The notes beneath the pieces were generated by a model that ran no database searches, had not been told where the DNA came from, and saw only the letters and a program-made list of their open reading frames with translations. A program made the translations under genes and the position numbers. A stretch of DNA of 64,000 nt from Pithys albifrons albifrons (taxonomy: Eukaryota; Chordata; Aves; Passeriformes; Thamnophilidae), in contig NC_092459.1 in assembly GCF_047495875.1 (NCBI RefSeq), positions 43,917,414 through 43,981,413 on the forward strand. The letters run 5' to 3'. Positions 25,101 through 38,262 of the stretch are shown here, piece by piece (the first letter of the stretch is position 1; every line of letters starts with the position of its first letter).

Positions 25101-28100
25101 GTCTTTCAGAAAGGCCATTTCTTTATGATACTTCATCGAAATCATGCTGTCTTATTTTTGCGTCCATAAATCAGCTATTTAAAACATTTAAACTAATAAA
25201 ATTCTCTATCAAAAATAAACTTCAAATATTTAGAGATTATTTGTCATCCTTAACTTCTTCCTGATCCTTAGTTTCTTTGAAGTGAGTATTATTGTATATG
25301 AATACATAAAACACAGTTCTGCATTATGAATAATGAATATCTCTTGACAGAGATTTCATAGTCTGTATCTTTACAGAAGAAACTTGCAGTCCTGAAGGTC
25401 TGCTGCTAGGTTAACTGTATCTTCAAATGTGCATGAACTGCACACAGCAGCCTAGAGGAGGCTTTTAGAATGCTTGAAGGTCTGGGTTTCAAGACTACGT
25501 CCAGAGATTTTGAGGTTGTCACTTGTTTCACTACTCATGTGATACAATGAAAACATGACTCCTTGACTTTCTTTTCCCTTGCATAACTTATTGTAGTAAG
25601 AGAGCGTTGATTACTTCAGTTGTTTACCCATGCTGTCCTTTGGAGATTACTTAGTGTTTTGGAAAGGAATCTATGGCCCCTTTAGCTGGGAGAAGGTTTT
25701 TAAGAAAGGAGGGGTTTATATTATACATTCAAAAATCATCCAGGCTGCTGTCTAAAACAGAGTACCGAAAATGTTTTTCCCCCAGATCCTGAGGATTGAT
25801 CTGTGGGAGATTCTAATTTCTTGTCTCTTATGAATGAGTTGCCCCATCTGGGTCACGAATGATGAGATAAATGCCTTGTTAAACTGGTTCTAGCCCTTAC
25901 AGGGTTGAAAGTAGGCAAATGCAGAAATTAAAATAGAAGGTTTAGCAGGTAACTCTAGAGTTGCTAGCAGATGACTTTGTAGTCAGCTGTTGTAAATAGG
26001 ACATCCTGGATGACTTAAGTCAGTCTTTGAACAGGCTCCAGAATGACTTGCGTTTAATGTGTAAAGTCCAAGACTCGTAATACATTTCTGCCACATGATG
26101 CTTTAGGATAAAGTTTAATGTGTGAACTCTTTTAAAATTAAAATGCGATTGAAATGGTAGTAGAATTATTTTGTGTGATTCGAGGCATTTTCTTAATTAC
26201 TCTTTGTACTCAACTGTCAATTAGACGTCTTGCGTAAGGCCCAGAGCCAAACTGAGCTACACAACCTACTGAGACATTAGGATGGTACAGACGCCTTTGG
26301 CTCCAAAGGAACATCAGAAAACTTCGTATGTGGTGCTTTTGTTTCTTTGTTTGTTTTTAAATGGTCTCGTGAACATTTTCAGGCTTGAAGCTTTCAGCAG
26401 ATTGTGCACTGGAAGCACGTAAAGTGTCAGAATCACTGAGAGAGTGTGCACACACACTTGAACAATGTAGTTTGTCACTTCGTGCTACTCTGAAATAATT
26501 CATTTCTTGATGACAAAGAGCTGAAGCATGACATTTACTGCAATGAAAATTCCTTCCTTCAGCAAACACCGTGGAGATTTCTCTTGCCAGGTACAGACCA
26601 GGTCAGGTAGACTTAAGAATACTCAATTCTATAGCTGTAGACTAGTAAGAACAAGTTCGCTCCCTTAAGTTTTTCTTCTCCAATCAGCTTCAAACACAAC
26701 TACAGTAATCTTACCATTTTATAGATGGCATCTTTAATCAGAGATAAGGAGGACAATATCAAAATTTGGTTGTCATGTGGAGAGGGAGCTTTCATTAATA
26801 ATGGACTTGACCGAAAGGTAGGTGTGGCTGAAAGTTAATGCTTACAGTGGACAACTCAAACTTGTTTTCACTCCGAAGTGCATGTGCACTGAGATTAGCC
26901 ACCTGTGCTCTAGCTGTTTGTAAAATCCAAGAGACAAAGTAAACATTTCTTTTATAGAGGTGTGACCACCGATCAGTGCCAGAGATAGAAATAGTTTGTT
27001 GTAACCACCTTCCTCAAAGCTCAAATTTTTACTTAGGTTTTTCCTTAGGATTTTTCTTTATATGTACTGATCCCATTTTTGAAGCACATTGTTTTTACTC
27101 AGCATGAAGAGTCTCTGCCTGCTTTACTGTGTTCAGGACTACTTGTCAGGCTCCATCCCAGACATTTAATATAATTAACGTGAAGGTGTTTCCTGCTCAG
27201 GAGGTATTTAAGCATCCCAGGATAGAAAATGAGCTGTTCATAACCAATAGTTCAAGGCCTTGTAGATTAGTAATCCAGAAGAGAGCTGTTAATGAGCAGA
27301 GTGGAAGCAGCATTAAGTAAGTGTACTGAATTGTAACAAAATGCTCATCATTTTAAATAACAAAGCCTTACACAAAATTAACTGGGCTGTCAGTGTCCCA
27401 GTTAAAAAATATTCTCTCTAGTTTGTCTGCACCTCCTTTCCCAGGAGCCTCCCATTTTCATTTTTCATTTCCCCCTCTTCTGTTTTTCACATTCTTTCTT
27501 TTATCTTCCCTCACTGCCTGCAAGATCACTTTTGGTAGCTGTGGAAAAGAGAAGGAGGTGAAAGAGGGGCATGAAAAATGGATTGACAAGAGGCCAAAAT
27601 ACTCTCAGGAAACAACTTCTCATTCCTCAAAAGGTGAAGCCAAACTAACTCTGAAAGTGAAGCCCGTGATCTTCTGGCTCTGTAAAGATGCAGAGATGCA
27701 GGTAGGCTGTCTTCAGCGAGCTTGTATCTAGAAAGAATCTTGAATTCTGCTGCTACTTATGTGGTAAGTTAGTCCTTCTGAAGAAGCCAATATGACTTCA
27801 AAGAAGCACATCATAGTGTAAATCCACGTTACGATGTCTGTTTGAGATGGCAGAAAGCCTGACCTCTGCTGAGGTATGTAGAAAACCCATCCACATCCAT
27901 GTATTTATTTTGATGTGTAACTTTTGACAATTTAAATAGCTGTAATAATTGCTTTTAAAGGAATGTGGGAATGAAGAGTGCTGATGATACTCTGTAGGGC
28001 TCTGGAATGTAGCGTGAAGGGATATCTTACATTGGGCTATGCTAGAGTTTTGTGCCAAAATCACTTTTTAGGATGCATCTGTGACTTCAGTTGATGTATG

Positions 28101-31100
28101 TTTTTGAGTTGCCTTTCCACCATCTCCATTGTTATCCTGTTGGAAAGTATAATAATTTTCAAGACTTCCCTGAACTACTTCTTCTTCTGGACTTGTGACT
28201 TGAAAAGCCATATGAAATATGAAAAATAGATTTTTAAAAGTTATATCTAAAATATGTCTGTGTTCAAGCATTTGTAAATAGTTTTCATAAATATAACTGT
28301 AAATACACCTATAGGTGAAGATTGTTTGCTTTAATACATGACAGTCATAGACCTGGCCCATTAAGCACTCTCATAAATTGTGATTGAGTATTGTTGTCTT
28401 TTAAGACATGATTCAAACTTCACTCAGATGCTCCACAATGAAATATGCAGGAAATTTGAATGAAAGTAATTAGTGGTTTCTAAAACCAAAATAGTAAAAT
28501 GTTAGGATTTCTGTTAAAATCTCTGCCAGATGCATGTTTTCAGAAAAATGAGAAAATCCATAGTGATATCTTTTGCAAAAAAGTTACAGTTTTTTGGAAC
28601 CTGAAATTATAAAGTCCATTATTAAGTCTGAAAACAACAAAATGTCTCATATTACACAAGCTGACTTATCTAAATATAACTACATGTTTTCCTATTATTT
28701 CTTCCTGAATATATAATTTTAATTCAATTTCCATTCCTGACATCAAAAAGAAGTTGCTTAATCATTGTAATAAATTGTTCTTCCTTTCTACTTAAAGCTC
28801 AGAAAAAATTTAATGGTCAGTTTTTTAAAGCTAAATTTCCAAGTCTACATTCTTAACTGGTGCCTCTATAGTGCCACCCTTAAAAAAAAATATTGCTTTT
28901 TTCTGCTGCATGATTGTACCTGTAGGTTACCTCGGTATTTAGACTGTTGATATTCAGAAGTGACATAATAAACTTACATTAATGCAATTTGTTATCACAA
29001 ATCTCCATTGAATATAAGCCACTGTGTTATTTTCTGAGGAAAAGGTGGGTCAGTGTCTTGTTGCCAAAAGTCTGAGTTTCAACTGTAGCATAATTGATGC
29101 AAATGCAGAATGGCAGGTACCACAGTAGTTGGTTTTGTTCTAGGCAGTGGGCTAATTTAGCTCATGAAATCAACTCATTTTAGGCAAGTTCCTTGCTATA
29201 ATTGCAGGGTGTGGTTTATGAAGATTTTGATGAATAGATAAATGGATGAGTTTATGCAGCACCAGCCAAATCTCACAAGTCCTCCCTTCATTTGGTGCTT
29301 TCCTCACGCTCTTGGTCTGTGCTGCTGGGGGTTCACCCTCATGGATGTCACTGGGCTCACGGGGCCTGCACAGGGGTCTTCTCATTGGCCCAACGGGTGC
29401 AGGAAAGGCTGGAGCAGGGGAGAAATTAGGCTGCTGAAAGGCTGTGTAATCTTCTTGGATCTCATGCTGAAAGGAACCCTCCTGCAAGCTGCAGTCCCCA
29501 GCTGTAGTCTGGCACTGTGCTCATGTATTTCCGTATAACAAGTTGTGTCCCCCCTGGCGTGTGTGTAGCAGTGCATCCCTCCCTGCTGCCTCTGTATCCA
29601 TCCTCTTTCCTGCATTTGGCCAGTGGGAACTTGAGAGACTTGTTTTGGTGTATGCAAACTTGTTTTATCCCTGCTTCTGGGCAGAAACTTTTTTCCTAAG
29701 AATTAAAGACTTTCCTAGTTGTTCTGGTATTGCACTGTATTTAGAAATGTTCAGATGAATTAGGCTTATTTGAAGTGGAACTTTAGTTTAAGGTAGATTA
29801 CTAGATGCTCACAGCAAACTTAAAGAGTAAAGAGCACAAAGTTTGCTAATTTTTTTTCCAACTATCACTTTGAACCAATATGCTAAAACTCGCATAAAAG
29901 AGCGAGGTGGGAGGTGGGGAATGTGGGGAGTGGTGCAAGTGCGATTCTGTATATTCCAAAGTAGTTTCATGTCCCTGAATTTGTGAACACCCTTCTGTAT
30001 CCCTCTATGTAGCTACAGAAAGTGGAAAAATTATGCTGTAGCATGATGGTTCTGTTCCTCAAGTCATGGTGAGTCAATATGAACAAAGGAAGACAAGCAT
30101 CATGTGTTTAAAGAAATGACTGGTGCTGGTTTTCTGTCTCCTCAGTCAAACAGCTTCATCTGGTTCTTTGAGCTTCTTACTATATAAAATGAGATATTAC
30201 CTTTGTTAGTTAAGTCTATGTGGTGATTATTGTTTATACAATGCTTTAAAGCTAGGCCAGAGTATACATATCAACATGAGCTTTTCACTCACGAGATAGT
30301 TCAGTGCAGCACAGTTAAAACTGACCTTAGGGTGCAAGTATGTTACTAGCATGTACTTATTCATTGCCCATGAAAACTGAAATTTAACCCTGCTTGAGCT
30401 TTCTGGATGCTGCTACAGTATTAGACATGATTTATTTTATATTACTACAAAGCAAAGAAGTTTGTTATGTATCTTCTCTGACACATCTGTCAAATCAATT
30501 TCAGGTGCTTTCAAAAGTTGCCAGTACTTAAACATATTCAAAGAATCAGATTTCCCCTGACAAGTTTCTTCTATACTGCTTCATTTCTCCTCAAAATCAA
30601 AAGCTGTGGAAAATTTCAGGAATATTTTTCAAAGCAAATTTTTAGTAACTTAGTTTAGCTGTCTCCCAGACTTGGCTGCATACAGGAATAATACTTGGCT
30701 GTGGGAGGAATTGAGTAGTTATTTCAGGCAACATGGTTTTGTTGGGACCTGGCATCTATGTAGAGGTGCCACCCAGTGGTTAGATGGTAATAAAAAGTTT
30801 TTCTGATGAATTAAAAAAAAAGACAACAAGAAAAAAGCATGCCTAAAGGAGTACATCTTACATTAATATTTAACTAAATTTGGGGGTGTTTTTTAATCTT
30901 CCTGACGAGCACACGGAGCTCAGTTTTACTAAAAAGCAGTAACTGCCAAAATTTGTTAATGGTCTTCAAATTATAGAATGAAAAAGAGCATCAGTTAATT
31001 TGAATAGTCTCCAAGTGATGAAATGACAAAACACAGTCCTCCTGAAACCAGGTTTTGGAAAGTGCAGATCAGTACATGTTCAAGTTATTTTGAACCAAAC

Positions 31101-34100
31101 CCAGGTTCTATTTATGTTGTTTGTTGTTAGACTGTGTTTTTTCCTATGCAAATGAGAGCCAGAAGTACAACTGAAGAGAATTGATTGTCTCTGCTAGGCA
31201 TTTGCTGAAATTTATGATGCATCTCATAGTAATGTTAATACAGAATGATAATCATCTGGTTTGTAAATAGAAAAAAGGGGAAAAAATGGAGTTGCTGTGA
31301 AGATACTGCTGATGACAGCAAGATACAAAATTACATCTATTACAGTTAGTTCCTTAGTGGAGATGAATCAGGAGGCAGAGGAGTGAAAGGGTGAGGAGCA
31401 TCTGGTACAAGCCAGCTGTAACTCAAGATCTATGCTACTATTCATGACAATTTTAGCTAGCTGTATGATGGAAAGATTTCTGATGCAGCTAAACCCACTA
31501 CACTCTAAGTTTCCAGACTATCTAGGAGATAGCCTTATAATTTAACTCCAGCTATTCTCAATCTGAATTGTCTGCATTGGCTTTTTCCCCCAATAGTAGA
31601 GGTGCTAAAGAAGTTAATTTTAAACATAATGAATAACTGCAATCATTTCTATGACAGAGGGCCTTTTTGATTTTATAGAATGGAAAAGGGTCACATAAAA
31701 TAAGAAACTAGAAGCTGCTTTTATTCACTGTATTGAATACAGACCAACACTGTGTGTCTTTGTTAGTGCACAGAAAAACATGTTTTGAAGGCCTAATGAC
31801 TATAGTATTTCCAATTGCATGCCCTTTGAAGTGCAAGAAAGCCAGAAACTTGAAGCCACTTCATCTCATGAGCAGTTGCTCAGAGCTTCAACAAACTGCC
31901 AAATGCAAACAAATACATTTAATAACCTGAAATTAATATATTGTACTGGGAAGGTAGTAGAAAGAAAAAAACAAATACAAGTAGGAATGGAAGTGGACAA
32001 CAAGTATGACAAGTTTGTGGTATTAAGAGTGGCTCAGTAAAAGCTCTGTGCAATTTTTGTGTGTTGAAATATATCATGGAACAAAAAAATGAGGCAGCAG
32101 ACCTGCTCTTAGTAATTTTTTGTGTGGCCGGAGCAGGAACATTTTGTCCAGCTCTGGTCACATCTTTTCTGGAGAGGTGCTATCAGAAGGAAACAGAGAG
32201 GAGAATGTGGGAATTCATTTACAAAAGGGAAGATGATGCTAAACCATGGCTGAGAAATATAGCTGAAGCCTTCGAGTATTTAAATGGTGTGAATTTGCCA
32301 AACAAAGAAAAGAATTATTTAGGCTGACTTAGTAAGGCAGAGTGGAGTAACTATAACAAAGGGTACTTTTGGGTGAGGTATTAACCCTGTTATTAGGGTG
32401 TATGACAAAACACCTCGAAGTAAGGCGGTAGGAATACTTCTGTGCTGACAAGATGTGACCTAAGGTAGTTTAAATAGACTTTTCTATCTCTAGGATCTAG
32501 AAATGTGGAGGCAGAACGGTAAAACTTGATTCACCTGTAAATCTGAAGCCTGGCCATTAGATGGCAGGGTGCTGGCATGAGAGGGTGTGTGCCTCCCCAC
32601 TATTTCTTAATGCCATGCCCAAGGAGGAGCCATCCATCAGTCCCAAGGCCTGGGAGAAGTTTGACATGCTCGCTTTCCCTCTGAAAATCACACACACACA
32701 TCCTGTCACTCACACAAACAGAAGGTCGTATAGCAGCTGTCCCCCAAGCACATATCCCTTCAAAGACATGTGTGTCTGCTCCAGATTTTCACTCCTTGAA
32801 ACTGAGTAGATAGATATGTACAAGAGCTGCCCCAGCGTAACAACCAGTTTCTGTAGGGGGTGAAGTTGTCTCTTCTGTAACCAGGGATGCAATAATGGGC
32901 CTGCTGAGGCAGTGGGAAGAGGTGATGTAAATGTGGTACACAGTTTGCTGCAGACTGTTCAGGAAGTCTGCATACTGGTTTTGTGGAAGAGATGAGAGAA
33001 AGAATAACAAACAGTAGCTTCGTATGGAAAAATTCAGCCCAGAGCAGGCTGTTTGAAATGCTCAAAATACATTAAGACTGTAACAACAGCAACTCAAAAA
33101 ATGCACAATTAAAAAACTTTTGTTGAAAATAGTCTACAGTGCTAAAGGATCTGCCCCAGGAAGTGATCCATGTAAACGTATCCACACCTCTTACATCTCT
33201 GGAGTGAATTGTTTGTGTTTGTGCTGCCTAACATTTGACCTGGGTCTGATGCCCCCATGGCTCCAAGATCATAATTATATTTTTGTGGCTTCAGTTCAAA
33301 GTGTCTGAAGTAATGTAAAGGCTGCTTTGCTGCCTGCAAGACTGGTGTTTTTGTAGCACTCTGCCAAAAGTATGCTGTGGGGTGTTGGGCATAAGAGGAC
33401 ATCCAAGGACAGGAGGCTAGTTGGGATGGTGTAGAGCAGGAGAAGCCACAACTGGTCTAATTCTATCCTTGGTGTGATGTCCTTAAGGCTGTCCATCCAC
33501 AGAGCTGTGCCTTGACTTTTCCTTGGAGGGAGTAGTTGGTCTCCTCCAGAGGAGAGTCCAAGCACACAGTGATGCATGTGCAGTAACAGGTGACAAGGGC
33601 ACCAGGACCATGGAGTGAACAAGGGAGGTAAATTATTTGACAGTGTAGGTGCACCTATCAAAGTCATGAGCACTGAGGTGGTGGGTGAACAAGGAAGAAG
33701 CCTGTTACTGCTCTTCATGTTGTTCTGTGTTCTGCAGTAAATCTTTAGTCAGGCATTTTACTGATCATATTGATATTTGCTACTCCCAGGGAAAAAATCA
33801 TGTGCTCATATGGCATGGGAGAGGGAAGACTGGGCGGAGAATCTGAATAAACAAACAAAATGTCTTTCCATTTTAATCAAGTTGCTCTTGCTTGTACATG
33901 CTCTCTTTCTTTTTAAAAAATGATCTCATCCTGTGTTGATTGAAAAATAGGAATTAATAGACAAGAACCCTCTACTGGGTACAGACTGAAAAGTGTTGTG
34001 AAAAATGGCAGACTGGAAGTTAATCTCAGGGCTGAATATGATTGATTATAATGGAAGCCATGGCAGTAAAATTGTAAGGATGCTATTTAGTAAGCATTGT

Positions 34101-34514
34101 TAGTTTAAAGCGTTTGACAATCTCCTCTTTTCTTCTTTTTCTTTGTTTTCTTATTGGTCCTATCTTATTGTTTTCATATATTTATGTCTGCAAGTAAATT
34201 TCCTTAAAAATGGTTTGTAATTGTCATATTTTAAGTCAGTATATTATGATGGGGCCAAACTGTGTGGTCTGCAACATAAAAAGAGCATTCCCCAATTCAA
34301 CTCCTATCTGATGGTTTCCTTTTTCAGTCAGTAGGTCTACTGTAAATCAGTATCTGTACAGGTAAAGAGAAAATGTAAGTACCTACAGAACTTCTTCCTT
34401 TTAGTGTCTCATTCTCTCTCCAAAAGCTTGGTAATTTCCAAGGCCTCTACCTGCTCTTCCTTTGCTTCACTGTAAAATTAGTTATTATTTTAACTGATAG
34501 CTGTGTGAAACATG

Positions 34515-35107
34515 TGTGTTGTTTTTGGGTGGGATGGAGTTAATTTTCTTCATGGTAGCTGGTATGGGGATATGCTTTGGATTTGTTCTGGAAACAGTGG
34601 TGGTAGCACAGCGTGTTTTAGTTACTGATGAGTGGTTCTTGCAGAGAGTCAAGGCCTCTTCTGCCTCTCATACCACCCCACCAGCGAGGAGGCTGGAGGT
34701 GCATAGGGAGTTGTGAGGGGACACAGCCGGGACAGCTGACCCCAAATCATCACAGGGATATTCCATATCATGTGGCACCATGCTCAGCATATAAAACTGG
34801 GAGAGAAGAAGAATGGAGGGATGTTTGGAGTGATGGTTTTTGTCTTCCCAAGTCACTGTTATGGGTGATGGAGCTCTGCTCTCCTGGGTATGGCAGAACA
34901 CCTGCCTGTCCATGGAAATGGTGAATGCATTCCTTGTTCTGCTTTACTTGCATACACAGCTCTGACTTTACTTGTTACACTGTCTTTATCTCAACCCATC
35001 AGTTTTCTCACTTTTACCCTTCCAATTCTCTCCCCTATGCCATGAAGGGAAGCAAGAGTGCAGCTGCGTGGGGCTGAGTTGTCAGCTGTGGTTAGACAAT
35101 CATAACA
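34515..35107 (+). mobile_element. Solo LTR of an avian endogenous retrovirus (sense)
   Basis: This is about 590 bp, starting TGTG and ending ACA. It carries the U3 block 'gggatggagttaattttctt', the 'caccccaccagcgaggaggc' block, a TATAAAA box at 34790-34796, an R/U5 block with 'ctgtctttatctcaaccca', and the terminal 'gctgcgtggggctgagttg' block. These are landmarks of a common avian LTR family, probably ERVL-type. There is no adjoining internal retroviral sequence and no convincing target-site duplication. The canonical AATAAA expected before the cleavage site is not evident. It lies in the same direction as CRYBG1 inside intron 1, about 3 kb before exon 2, and its TATA box is intact, so it could in principle act as a promoter. 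Confidence 0.8.
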
Positions 35108-37088
35108 TGTCAGACACACATTGCTGTAGAACAGATAAACATACTCTAACCATTTTTGACATAATCAGTTGAACTATTCAGTAGTCAAACATGTAGTCTA
35201 TCATAAATATTCACCCCTGAATTTTTCCTGATTTAAAAATTCTTACCTCTACAGACAATGCACCTCTCCAATTACCTCTGACAATTCACAGACCTTGCAA
35301 AATATCTGGGAGGGTTTCATAATATGCTTAGCATGTTGCAAGCACCCGTCTCCCCCCAGGCTCTCAGGACTCTGAGCAAGTGGGGATGGTTAGACAAACA
35401 ATCCTGGGTGAGAAAATCAAGGGTGTGGATTGGCAGTGCCTCAGCTTCTCTATGGCAACTGTCCCCCCACCTGCCCTTGCCCCTTGGTGAGTTTCTCCAC
35501 CATGAGTTGGGGTGAACTGCTCCACATTTGGGCTGGAAGGAGAGAATTTGGCTGAGCAGTTAGGGCAGAGAGATACAGCCCTGTGCCTTCACACCCTGTC
35601 TTGCCCTCAGGAGCTTGTGTGCGTGCCCATGCCTTCAGGCAGGAAGCGTACTGCAGTGTTCACCTGGAAAACTGCCCAGTGCCATAAAGTAAAAATTCTA
35701 GGAGGCTCTGGTGAGCTCAGCTCATCAGCAGATTTTTGGTAGGATAGACCTTAAACTGTGAAGAAATTAAAAGAGTGGCTTTTCTCACCCATTTGGAAAT
35801 CTGGAGTTGACTGTTTTCCAATGCGGTGTCTTTGGGTTGAAACCTTCTATACTGGTTCTGTCAACTCCAGTTTTTGGCATGAAATTGTGTCTTTAAATAA
35901 AGGTGTCTGAAAGAATCAGTGCTGCTTCATTATACTGTGAAAGCAGCAGCTTCCTGACTACTGCACTGTGCCCTGAGGTCTAAAGGTGTTTCGAGGAGTG
36001 GGCATGTGGGGGCATGGTGTGAGGATGCCCTTGGGGAGGACCTGCCTTCATTGCTGAAAGGGAAGCAGCAGGTGCCTCCCAGATGGATTTTGCTGGCTGG
36101 TCTGGGGACCAGCACCGCCTCCTTCTGCAGCAGGACACAGGGGATCCTGATGAAACATCACTGCTTCCTAGGAAGTGTTTGCTTCTGGAGCTTCCTCCTT
36201 TTGGCATTTGGGATTGGTGGCATTTTATTTTCTGACATATATTCCTTATATAGCATTTGGGGTGCAGATGCTTTGCACCAACCCCGCAACACCCATGGAA
36301 GTGGCCTCTTGCAGAGTGTCAGTGTCACCTCAACACTTGACAGCTCTTCCATCCACTTTCCATGATGTGCCATTATTTTTCTCCTCATTACCCTGACTTC
36401 TCACCCAGACTTCAACCAACTACCTTCCCAGTCTCCTGCCCATACTGTGTCACTTGTTCCATTGCTCTCAGAGAGTTGATAGTCCTCAGCCTGCTGTTCC
36501 TCCCTCCTGCAGAGGCCTCCGGTATCAGCCTCAGACAGGGTAGGGTGCCACAGGATCTTTCAGCACTAGCTGAGCAGCTTTTTAATGTGATTTTTGAATT
36601 CTGTCATATGCAATGTGCGTGGAACCACCTCAAAAGCAACCTCTATCTGTGGAGGCAGAACATGAAAATCAACATGGACATCTCAAAGTCAGCTTTGTCT
36701 TGGGGAAGGTAACTAGCTATTAAGAGTGATGAAGTTTCTTCCATAGAAATAGGTAAATAAACAAAATAATTGCACATGTTTATTGGGATATGTGTTAAAA
36801 TGTCAAAACATTTTCACCACAATTATGCAATAAACGGAACAACTTTATAAATATGCCTGAGGCTTTTCTGCTTGCTTATTTACTCTTTGAAAATTCTAGA
36901 TGAAAGTCAGTTATAAAACTGAATTTGCAACTAAAGCTGTACAAGCAGAGCTGGATTTGGGACAATGGGATGAGTCTGGAAAAGAAGCCTGTGGGAGCAG
37001 GGAGTTTTGATTCAACCAAAATAGAAAATATGCATATTTTAAGGACAAAACAAAACAAGAATATTTTGAGTCAAAAGTTGATAAAAAA

Positions 37089-37288
37089 GGGATTCAGACT
37101 GGATCTGTGAGAAAACATTTTTGCTGTTGTCCAGAGAAGTTGCGGTGTATCTGTCCTTGCATGTTTTCAAGAGTTGTTTGGGTAAAGCCATGAGCAACCT
37201 GGTGTGATCCCATAGCTGACCCCACTTCAGGCAGAACATTGGACCAAAGACCTCCTGGGGTCCCTCCTGAACTGAATTGTGAAAAATA
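37089..37288 (+). repeat. CR1 LINE 3' fragment, internally deleted
   Basis: Sense-strand CR1 end. It runs from 'gggattcagactggat' (end of the LINE coding region), skips part of the usual sequence, then continues 'cttgcatgttttcaagag', 'aaagccatgagcaacctggt', 'gctgaccccacttcaggcag', and 'gacctcctggggtccctcc' to a short degenerate end. The internal gap and substitutions indicate an old copy. It ends about 0.8 kb before CRYBG1 exon 2. Confidence 0.75.
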
Positions 37289-38073
37289 CTGTTTTTAAAA
37301 AGCTGAATTTATTTCATTGCTGAATCATCTAAAGGACTAAATATTTACACTGTCGTGTTTATCAACCTTTCAGCGAAACCATATCTTCAGACAACTTTGT
37401 ATTCTTGCTACTTTGATTTTTCAGACAGTGAAATTGAAAACATTCTATAAATTGGTCAGTTTTTACTATTTTATTTCTCTCACATTTTCATAATTGACAG
37501 TGCAGAATAAACCTAAGCAAAATTAGGTCCCTTAAGCTTTAGGACTGACTTGCTAAAAATTAATGTATTGTTTTAGAGGTTGTATACACTTTCATTGTGA
37601 CAACTTGCCACTAAGTGACTTTTTTTTTTGAAAATTCAACTTATTCTTTATTGAGACAGCTTCCAGAAGGAACATGAATAGAATGTGTGATGTAATGTAG
37701 AACTGTAAACTCCAAATGTTGTAATCTGCTGTCTCTGAAGAGGTGGAGTGACCGAAGATAAGACGACTAATTTTTCAGCCTTGTGGCTCTGATGTGGTTA
37801 TCCTGCTGAGTATTGTATTTGGTTTTTTGTTGTTTTATTATCAGGAAAAAGCTGACAGTTGAGTTTCAGATAGCTAAAGCTGGTGGGACGAATTGTCTAA
37901 TAGGAGGAGCGAGTTTGGCTAAAATGAAGCAATAAACTTTAGAAGTACCAGAGGCCTGGAACTATTACAACAGGACAAAACATCTTAGTGTTTTGTCAGA
38001 AATATAGCATATACTAGCTCAGACTTTATTGCATTAGAGTGCATTAATTGAACAATGTTTACTCTCCTTTCAG

Positions 38074-38203
38074 GTACTATGATGTATCAGGCAGACGCTA
38101 TACTGTTCAAGAAAACCAAATACCATCAGTAATCTGTCCACACTCTTATGTTCTTCCAGCAATATCAATGTCTACTGCCTCATTACCAGCAGCACTTAGA
38201 AAG
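38074..38203 (+). CDS. CRYBG1: CRYBG1 (AIM1) coding exon 2
   Basis: This 130-nt exon lies between a good acceptor (actctcctttcag|g) and a perfect donor (aag|gtaagag). Its first base completes the Arg codon split from exon 1, followed by 43 codons giving residues 79-122, beginning YYDVSGRRYTVQENQ. The DVSGRRYTVQ stretch corresponds to the DVVDGKYVVRDSQ segment I recall at the same place in human CRYBG1, directly after the basic N-terminal patch. It ends at phase 0. Because 130 is not a multiple of three, joining exon 1 directly to exon 3 would shift the frame, so this exon is required in transcripts starting at exon 1. No domain is recognised in it. It was found by scanning for splice sites and phase, as it is too short to stand out as an open frame. 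Confidence 0.85.
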
Positions 38204-38229
38204 GTAAGAGAAAACTAAATATCTATGTT

Positions 38230-38262
38230 TATATATTTTATATATATATATATATATATGTA
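38230..38262 (+). repeat. AT dinucleotide microsatellite
   Basis: A nearly pure (TA)n stretch with one TTTTA interruption begins 26 nt after the exon 2 donor site. AT repeats are length-variable and can form cruciforms; being so near a 5' splice site is the only reason to note it. Confidence 0.9.

Larger units (their letters stand above)
7003..38073 (+). other. CRYBG1 intron 1
   Basis: This 31-kb intron runs from a gtaagc donor at 7003 to an acceptor with a pyrimidine-rich tract ending in cag at 38071-38073. It is mostly unique AT-rich DNA without a recognisable gene. It contains CR1 fragments (about 8240-8520, 14932-15012, 37089-37288) and two solo LTRs (21703-22180 and 34515-35107). A doubtful hAT-transposase-like open frame lies near 32188-32324. 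Somewhat GC-richer stretches at about 35320-35760 and 36000-36560, just after the + strand LTR, are unexplained. The remaining short open frames look like chance. Confidence 0.85.
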
